NCBI GenBank assembly: GCA_035513275.1
Contig: DATKCJ010000250.1
Span: 1 to 47,797 of the forward strand
Length of the DNA: 47,797 nucleotides
Origin: DATKCJ01 sp035513275
Lineage (GTDB): Bacteria; Verrucomicrobiota; Verrucomicrobiia; Opitutales; Opitutaceae
Direction: 5' to 3'
The position numbers and the translations under genes were made by a program. The notes under the pieces were generated by a model that was not told where the DNA came from, ran no database searches, and worked only from the letters and a program-made list of their open reading frames with translations. Below are positions 43,046-47,797 of this stretch, in pieces. Each line of letters starts with the position of its first letter. Positions within the stretch are counted from its first letter, which is position 1.

Positions 43046-43085
43046 GGGTGTGTTTGAGGTGGGCGACGAGGTTCAGTTTTTCATG

Positions 43086-43115
43086 CCGCAATCCGAATCC
43101 GCAATCCGCAATTCA
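43086..43115. repeat. 7-base array at the 3' end of rfbB
   Basis: AATCCGA, ATCCGCA and ATCCGCA units (the reverse complement of GGATTGC) directly abut the rfbB stop codon. With the array at 43003 they bracket the rfbB-rfbA junction. Confidence 0.8.
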
Positions 43116-44168
43116 GCCGGTGCCCAATCGTTCAAGCTTGTAAGAGCCATCCATAATCGCCTTCCACCAGGGCTCGTTGTCGAGATACCACTGGACTGTC
43201 TTGCGGAAGCCGGAGGTGTGATCCTGCTTCGGCATCCATCCGAGCTCGCGCTGAATCTTCGACGCGTCGATTGCGTAGCGAAGGTCGTGGCCGGGCCGGT
43301 CGGTGACGAACGTGAGCTGGTCCGCGTAGGACTTTCCGTCGGTGCGCGGCTTGAGTTCGTCGAGGAGGGCGCAGAGCAGACGGACCAGATCGATGTTTTT
43401 GCGCTCGTTGTTGCCTCCGATGTTGTAGGTCTCGCCGAGGCGGCCTCTTGCGATGACGGCGTGCAGAGCGTCGGCATGGTCGCCAACGTAGAGCCAGTCG
43501 CGGATGTTCTCGCCTTTGCCGTAAACGGGAATCGGGTCGCCGCGGAGAGCCTTGAGGATGACGACTGGAATGAGCTTCTCTGGGAACTGGTAGGGGCCGT
43601 AGTTGTTGGAACAGTTGGTTACCAGGACGGGCAGTTTGAACGTATCCGCCCAGGCGCGCACAAGGTGATCGGACGCGGCCTTGCTCGCGGAGTAGGGCGA
43701 GTGAGGATCGTAGGGCGTTTCCTCGGTGAAGAGACCGTCGTCGCCGAGCGATCCATAGACTTCATCCGTCGAGACGTGGAGGAAACGGAAGCGGTCCTTG
43801 GCTTCGCCTTTGAGGCTGTCGAAGTGACCGCGGGCGACTTGAAGCAGCGTGAATGTGCCGACGATGTTGGTTTGGATGAACGCGCCGGGGCCGTCGATCG
43901 AGCGGTCGACATGACTCTCCGCGGCGAGATGCATCACCCAGTCGGGCTGGAATTCACCAAACAGTTTTGCGACCGCCTGCGCATCGCAGATATCCACCTG
44001 TGCAAAACGGTAGCGCGGGTTGCCAGCGAGGTCGTCGAGCGAGTGCCGGTTGCCGGCGTAGGTGAGCTTGTCGACGTTGAGCACGGCGTGCTCCGTCGTC
44101 GCGATCAAGTGGTGGACCAGATTGCTGCCGATGAAACCGCAGCCGCCGGTGATCAGGATCTTTTTCAA
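43113..44168 (-). CDS. rfbB: dTDP-glucose 4,6-dehydratase, probable TTG start
   Basis: The enzyme (351 residues from the TTG) converts dTDP-glucose to the 4-keto-6-deoxy sugar. Motifs: KKILITGGCGFIGSN (NAD), HLAAESHVDRSI, STDEVYGSLG and SPYSASKAASDHLV (catalytic Tyr and Lys). The TTG at 44168 gives the standard N-terminus and overlaps the stop codon of the upstream gene as TTGA, which suggests coupling. A start at 44246 would add 26 residues encoded by a 7-base array. rfbA and an RfbD-like gene are adjacent, but no rfbC is present. Confidence 0.94.
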   Translation of the reverse strand: MKKILITGGCGFIGSNLVHHLIATTEHAVLNVDKLTYAGNRHSLDDLAGNPRYRFAQVDICDAQAVAKLFGEFQPDWVMHLAAESHVDRSIDGPGAFIQTNIVGTFTLLQVARGHFDSLKGEAKDRFRFLHVSTDEVYGSLGDDGLFTEETPYDPHSPYSASKAASDHLVRAWADTFKLPVLVTNCSNNYGPYQFPEKLIPVVILKALRGDPIPVYGKGENIRDWLYVGDHADALHAVIARGRLGETYNIGGNNERKNIDLVRLLCALLDELKPRTDGKSYADQLTFVTDRPGHDLRYAIDASKIQRELGWMPKQDHTSGFRKTVQWYLDNEPWWKAIMDGSYKLERLGTG

Positions 44169-44515
44169 GGGAATAAGGGAATGAGGGAGTGAGGGAGTGA
44201 GGGAGTGTCGGAATGAGGGTCGGCGATCGTCGCGGCCGGGAGCCAATGCTTCAGGCGTTGCTCGTAGCGACCACGAGTCTCTGTGGCTGAACCGCGTGAG
44301 ATGATCAGGAAATGAGAGTAGTCCTTTCTGCTTCTGCGACCGTAGCCCTCTTCGATGTTCGCAGAAACAGAATCAGCGCTTGCCACTTGTTGAGACACCA
44401 GGCGCATGCACATCGGATTGCGTGCTATCGGACTTAAGTCCGCGACAACGAGATCAAACAGCTCACATGCCTTCCTGTAGGCGCCGAATTGGTGAAGTTT
44501 GTCGTTGGTCGCCAT
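44165..44515 (-). CDS. Four-helix-bundle protein (S23/IVP type) with a repeat-derived C-terminus
   Basis: A 116-residue protein. Residues 1-80 match the four-helix-bundle family (FGAYRKACELFDLVVADLS, RLVSQQVASADSVSANIEEGYGRRSRKDYSHFLIISRGSATET). The final helix is altered, and the last residues (SDTPSLPHSLIPLFP) are the translation of a GAGGGAGT-type array. The family is known from 23S rRNA intervening sequences and as free genes; its function is poorly known. Here it lies between two sugar-nucleotide genes and overlaps rfbB by four bases. It may be a passenger brought in with the repeats. Confidence 0.85.
   Translation of the reverse strand: MATNDKLHQFGAYRKACELFDLVVADLSPIARNPMCMRLVSQQVASADSVSANIEEGYGRRSRKDYSHFLIISRGSATETRGRYEQRLKHWLPAATIADPHSDTPSLPHSLIPLFP
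44167..44219. repeat. GAGGGAGT 7-base array at the four-helix/rfbB junction
   Basis: Seven-base units AGGGAAT, AGGGAAT, GAGGGAGT and GAGGGAGT repeats run from the rfbB start into the end of the four-helix-bundle gene. On the minus strand they encode PSLPHSLIP in one frame and SLTPSLPHSLIPL in another. Confidence 0.85.
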
Positions 44516-44516
44516 T

Positions 44517-44553
44517 CCGAACCCCTCACTCCCTTACTCCCTCACTCCCTCGC
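44517..44553. repeat. CTCACTCC 7-base array at the 3' end of the reductase gene
   Basis: CTCACTC, CCTTACTC, CCTCACTC and CCTCG units encode the last residues (GSEGVRE) of the reductase on the minus strand. They also form the leader just before the start codon of the four-helix-bundle gene. Confidence 0.85.
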
Positions 44554-45419
44554 ACACTGCGCCATTCGCGCAGCGCGCGTTCGATGCTCTCCCGCACTTC
44601 CGTCAGCCGGATGCCGGTGGCTTCGAGTTTTGAGGAGTCGAGGACGCAGTTGGAGCGCGGCGTCTTTGCGGCGACGCTCATGAACTCGGCCTCGGACGCG
44701 AAGAACTTGAACTCCTTCGTGCACACGCCACTGCGCTGGATCAGGTCGACAACGTCGCGCGTGGTGACGTGGCCGGGATTCGTCACGTTATAGGTGCCGA
44801 ACGGCACGTGGCGCTCCCAGCATGCGAAAGTCGCCTCGCAGAACTCGCCGAGATGCGAGATCGAGTTGGCCGCGTCGAGCAATCGCTCGTAGCGCATGAG
44901 CTTGGTGAGGTAGTTGCGCGGGCTGTCGACGTTGTCGAACGGGATGCGCAGCCGCCAAAGGTAGCAGCCCGGCGCGTCCTGAAGGACTTCTTCGCCGAGG
45001 GCCTTCGTGCCGCTGTAGAAGCTGCATGGCCGCGAGCGAAAACTGAAATTCGGCGGATCAATCTCGCGGAATCCGCTGCCGTCGGCGCGCGCACCGTTGT
45101 AGATGCAGCCCGAGGAGACATGGCCCCACGGCACGCCGGCCGCTGCGCAAGCCCCGGCTATGCGGCTGGGCAGCACGGCGTTTCCATCGAGGCAGTCGGC
45201 TTTGTGCAACTCGCAGGCATCGACGTTGGGCTTGCCGGTGTAGCCGGCGGCGTTGATGAGGAAGTCCGGCTTGGTCTCGCGGAGCAGGGTGCCAAGCGCG
45301 ACCGGGTCGGAGTAGTCGACGTCGGCCCTGCGCACGTTGCGAAAAGGCACTCCCTTGCGCGTGAGCATCGCCTGGTAGGCGTGACCGACATATCCCGAAC
45401 CTCCGAGTAGCAAGATCAT
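44526..45419 (-). CDS. RfbD-like nucleotide-sugar reductase (SDR family)
   Basis: A 297-residue extended SDR protein. The NAD(P) motif is LLGGSGYVGHAYQ. The catalytic Ser is in HVSSGCIYNG, and the YxxxK motif is FYSGTKALGE. It resembles dTDP-4-dehydrorhamnose reductase and the reductase half of plant rhamnose synthases. With RfbA and RfbB it would complete a route to a deoxysugar, possibly rhamnose or a 6-deoxy-4-reduced sugar, but the 3,5-epimerase is missing here. The last seven residues come from a 7-base array. Confidence 0.86.
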   Translation of the reverse strand: MILLLGGSGYVGHAYQAMLTRKGVPFRNVRRADVDYSDPVALGTLLRETKPDFLINAAGYTGKPNVDACELHKADCLDGNAVLPSRIAGACAAAGVPWGHVSSGCIYNGARADGSGFREIDPPNFSFRSRPCSFYSGTKALGEEVLQDAPGCYLWRLRIPFDNVDSPRNYLTKLMRYERLLDAANSISHLGEFCEATFACWERHVPFGTYNVTNPGHVTTRDVVDLIQRSGVCTKEFKFFASEAEFMSVAAKTPRSNCVLDSSKLEATGIRLTEVRESIERALREWRSVRGSEGVRE

Positions 45420-45501
45420 GAGTGGCGCAGGTTAGGGTCGGCCACATGGCCGCGCCAAGCTACTTCTGCAATCGCTTCAGCACCATACTAGAAGGAAACC
45501 A

Positions 45502-47148
45502 TCAATCGCCGCTGGTTGGTTCATTTGATGCCGCTGCACGGTCCTTCCTCAGGTAAATCCGGATTCCTGCGACATCTGAATGCAGAACGTAGTGCTCTGC
45601 CACAAATCCTGCGAGGTCCGGCCATGTTTGATGTCCGGTGCCGGCCCGGTCTTCGAACGCGAATCGCCCGGGACCTGCCGTGTCCAGAAAGACCGGTGGC
45701 ACGTTTCTGCGAATATCGAACATGAATCGCCAGCGGTAGTAGACTTGGTGATTGCCAGGGTAGAGTTGCCTCACGGTGTTTCCGTCGCGGGTGCCCTGGA
45801 TCAATCCCGTGCCGACCCACAGATCCGGCTGCCATCCCCAGATCGCCATCATTTCGCCGGGCGTGCCGATTTTTTGGATTTCCTCCACGACGGGCCGAAG
45901 TTCATCCGGACCGGGGTAGAGGTGAGCCCATGATCTCCGGTGCGTGGAGAGTCTGACGGTGGCCAGCGGAACCATGGTCACGAGCAGGAAGATCGCGATG
46001 ATAACTATCCTTCCCGCCGGAGGCCTCTCGATCGAAAACATTCCCCCGAGACAGCATCCGCACAAAACCATCAGCGGCGGAATCAACAGAAGCTGGTAGT
46101 GCTCGAACGCACGCCCGGGAATCACGATGCAGATGAACGTCACCATCAGCAGCCCCATGCTCCAGTGCGTCCATCTCCGCGCACTCACGGAGAACGACGG
46201 GATCAACCAAATGCACGTCGCCAAAAACCCAAGGGTTCCGAGAAACAGGTGCAGCATTCCCTGGGACGGCACTAGGTAAGGGAGAAACTTGCGCACAAGC
46301 TCGAGCGCCGAGAAATCCGCTGACTGCGTGTAGGCGAGATTGTTCTCCACATACGAAATGAAAAAGTGATTCCAGAGATTGTAGATTGAAAGGTAGACGG
46401 CAGCGATCGTGGGAACCGTCAGAGCGCCCGCGATCAGCGCGACCAATCGGGACCACCGTCCGGGCTTCTCGAAGCCCAGGATTATGGCAATCACTGCAGT
46501 CACCCCGACATACAGCGCCATTGGGGCAACATGCAGTTTTGCAAACGGGACGGCCCCAAGCGCCACGCCGGCGCACGCCATTCGCAGCAAGTTGCGGCCC
46601 AGATCATCCTTTCTCGGGAATGCCAGCGCCAGGCCGACGCTAAACAGAAATATGGCCGCCGACTCGTTGCCATACTGGACCATGTCCCAGAACAGGACGA
46701 GGCAGCCAAATGTCGCGAAGGGCAGCGCGGAGACGCGGGCTGCCGCCTCGGGGAATCGACTCCGAAGAAAGTGAAACAGCGCGACGAGGGTGCCTGCGAA
46801 GAAGAGAGCGGCTGTGAGGCGGGCGCTCAGGTAAGTGAATCCCAGTCCGAAGATTTTCCCGAGCCATAGTGAATAGAAACTGAGCGGGCCGATTGTCGTC
46901 CCATCCACCCATTTCCAAAACTCGGGCCTTTGCCAGAGCGTGGCCGCCCCGGCGATGATCTGGGACTCATCGGGATTTCCAAGACGGCCGGCGAAGATCA
47001 CCGGCCACCGTCCAACGACCACGGCGACCACGACGAGAAATTGAAACAGGATCGCCCACCGCCTTCGCGCATCGGGTAGAAAGCAAGAAGCTACGAGCAT
47101 TATCAGAATCGGAACGACAAAGAGGAGATGAACGTGCGCGGGTTGCAT
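45502..47148 (-). CDS. Multi-pass membrane glycosyltransferase-like protein (GT-C fold, PMT/ArnT-like)
   Basis: A 548-residue protein with about eleven to twelve hydrophobic helices and a soluble C-terminal domain of about 150 residues. The first periplasmic loop holds an acidic pair in GRLGNPDESQIIAGA, where GT-C enzymes of the PMT/ArnT class have their catalytic Asp/Glu. These enzymes move a sugar from a polyprenyl-phosphate donor to a surface acceptor. The polyprenyl-phosphate glycosyltransferase encoded just upstream could make that donor. ATG 47148 was chosen; the open frame continues upstream into a shadow. Confidence 0.8.
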   Translation of the reverse strand: MQPAHVHLLFVVPILIMLVASCFLPDARRRWAILFQFLVVVAVVVGRWPVIFAGRLGNPDESQIIAGAATLWQRPEFWKWVDGTTIGPLSFYSLWLGKIFGLGFTYLSARLTAALFFAGTLVALFHFLRSRFPEAAARVSALPFATFGCLVLFWDMVQYGNESAAIFLFSVGLALAFPRKDDLGRNLLRMACAGVALGAVPFAKLHVAPMALYVGVTAVIAIILGFEKPGRWSRLVALIAGALTVPTIAAVYLSIYNLWNHFFISYVENNLAYTQSADFSALELVRKFLPYLVPSQGMLHLFLGTLGFLATCIWLIPSFSVSARRWTHWSMGLLMVTFICIVIPGRAFEHYQLLLIPPLMVLCGCCLGGMFSIERPPAGRIVIIAIFLLVTMVPLATVRLSTHRRSWAHLYPGPDELRPVVEEIQKIGTPGEMMAIWGWQPDLWVGTGLIQGTRDGNTVRQLYPGNHQVYYRWRFMFDIRRNVPPVFLDTAGPGRFAFEDRAGTGHQTWPDLAGFVAEHYVLHSDVAGIRIYLRKDRAAASNEPTSGD

Positions 47149-47197
47149 GGATGGATTGGAGACTGGAGAACGAGATTGGACCGGGCGCCCGCCCGCT

Positions 47198-47797
47198 TCA
47201 CTTGTGCCTGTAGTCGCCGCGGCTGAAAAACTTCTCCAGCCAAACGTAGGCGCAGATGAAGAAGTAGCGGCTGCCCATTTCCTTGATCTTGAGCTTCGCA
47301 ATGCCGTAACGGCGGTTGCGCCACGAAATCGGGATCACTTTGAACGTGTAGCCGCGCACGATCGCCTTGAGCGGGATCTCGACGGTCAGGTTGAAGTGCG
47401 GCGCGATAAGGGGCCGGCATCCGTCGATCACAGTGCTGCGGTAGGCCTTGAAGGCGTTGGTGGTGTCGTTGAGCGGGATGTTGAAACCCACCTTGACGAG
47501 GAAGTTCGCGATCCGGTTCACGAGGAGTTTCAGCTTCGGATAGTCGATCACGTGCGATCCCTTGATGAAGCGGCTGCCGAACGCGCAGTCGTAGCCCTCG
47601 TTCAGGATTCGCCAATACGCGACAGCATCCTCCGGCAGGTCGGAGGCGTCGGCCATCATGATGACGACCGCGTCGCCCTTCATGCGATCCAGTCCCCAGG
47701 TGATCGCGCGACCGAAGCCATGCGGTCCGGGATTCCGCGTCGGCACAAGCGTGGGAATGCGTTGCGCGAGTTCCTGCAAGACTTCCCAAGTGCGATC
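47198..47797 (-). CDS. Polyprenyl-phosphate glycosyltransferase (DPM1-like GT2), 5' end outside the window
   Basis: About 199 residues are visible and the frame is open at the window edge. Motifs of dolichol-phosphate mannose synthase-like enzymes are present: GFGRAITWGLDRMKGD, the metal motif in MMADASDLPEDAV, GSRFIKGS, and NDTTNAFKAYRSTVI. It ends in a single amphipathic region without the extra membrane helices of some relatives. It would load a sugar onto a polyprenyl phosphate for the GT-C-like protein encoded 49 bases downstream. Confidence 0.88.
   Translation of the reverse strand, partial: DRTWEVLQELAQRIPTLVPTRNPGPHGFGRAITWGLDRMKGDAVVIMMADASDLPEDAVAYWRILNEGYDCAFGSRFIKGSHVIDYPKLKLLVNRIANFLVKVGFNIPLNDTTNAFKAYRSTVIDGCRPLIAPHFNLTVEIPLKAIVRGYTFKVIPISWRNRRYGIAKLKIKEMGSRYFFICAYVWLEKFFSRGDYRHK

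Noticed and set aside
43086..44553. Coding use of the 7-base arrays as a separate short gene
   Set aside because: The open frames through the arrays are explained by the lack of stop codons in the repeat units; no independent start or domain is seen.

Overview
The window is a high-GC bacterial chromosome segment of about 48 kb, carrying housekeeping genes (asnS, argH, mutL, glgP). The gene content suggests a member of the Verrucomicrobiota or a close PVC relative: a YXWGXW-repeat secreted protein, a DUF6768 protein paired with an ECF sigma factor, DUF6064, a divergent Nramp transporter, tandem ExbD proteins, a four-helix-bundle (S23-type) protein, and many dispersed palindromic and 7-base tandem repeats. 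This placement rests on recognition of families, not on a phylogenetic marker, so it is tentative. I found no rRNA, tRNA, CRISPR array or intact insertion sequence.

Layout. 1-3 kb: the 3' end of a giant cyclic-glucan synthase-like gene (GH94 domain). 3.3-5.7 kb: a lone receiver protein, a B12-binding radical SAM gene broken by a one-base deletion, and a small membrane protein. 5.9-18.6 kb: a complete-looking uptake [NiFe]-hydrogenase locus. On the minus strand, hyaA-hyaB-hyaC-hyaD and a nickel-permease-like gene encode the enzyme, its cytochrome b anchor, its C-terminal protease and probable nickel supply. Divergently on the plus strand, hypA-hypB-hypF-hypC-hypD build the Ni-Fe(CN)2CO site. 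hypE sits on the minus strand with a marR-GNAT fusion downstream. The small subunit has the extra cysteines of oxygen-tolerant enzymes, so the organism probably oxidises H2 in air.

18.6-25 kb: a minus-strand operon of a secreted dioxygenase-like protein, a Tat-exported aldo/keto reductase and a DUF6064 membrane protein; an atypical Nramp transporter; an ECF sigma factor with DUF6768; a second aldo/keto reductase. 25-33.4 kb: the YXWGXW protein, a LuxR-type regulator whose phospho-acceptor Asp is Glu, asnS, a SulP transporter, and an OsmC-ExbD-ExbD run. 33.6-40.9 kb: argH-MFS-mutL-glgP in one direction. 41-47.8 kb: a minus-strand surface-polysaccharide cluster (two family-2 glycosyltransferases, rfbA, rfbB, an RfbD-like reductase, a GT-C-like membrane glycosyltransferase).

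The most unusual signals lie between and at the edges of genes. First, arrays of degenerate 6-7-base units occupy every junction of the sugar-nucleotide cluster and encode the ends of several of its proteins. Second, elements bounded by GTAGC/GCTAC and built of two hairpins recur across the window; one of them forms the C-terminus of HypC. Third, related 21-base palindromes with a TAATA-type core lie at both edges of the hydrogenase locus.
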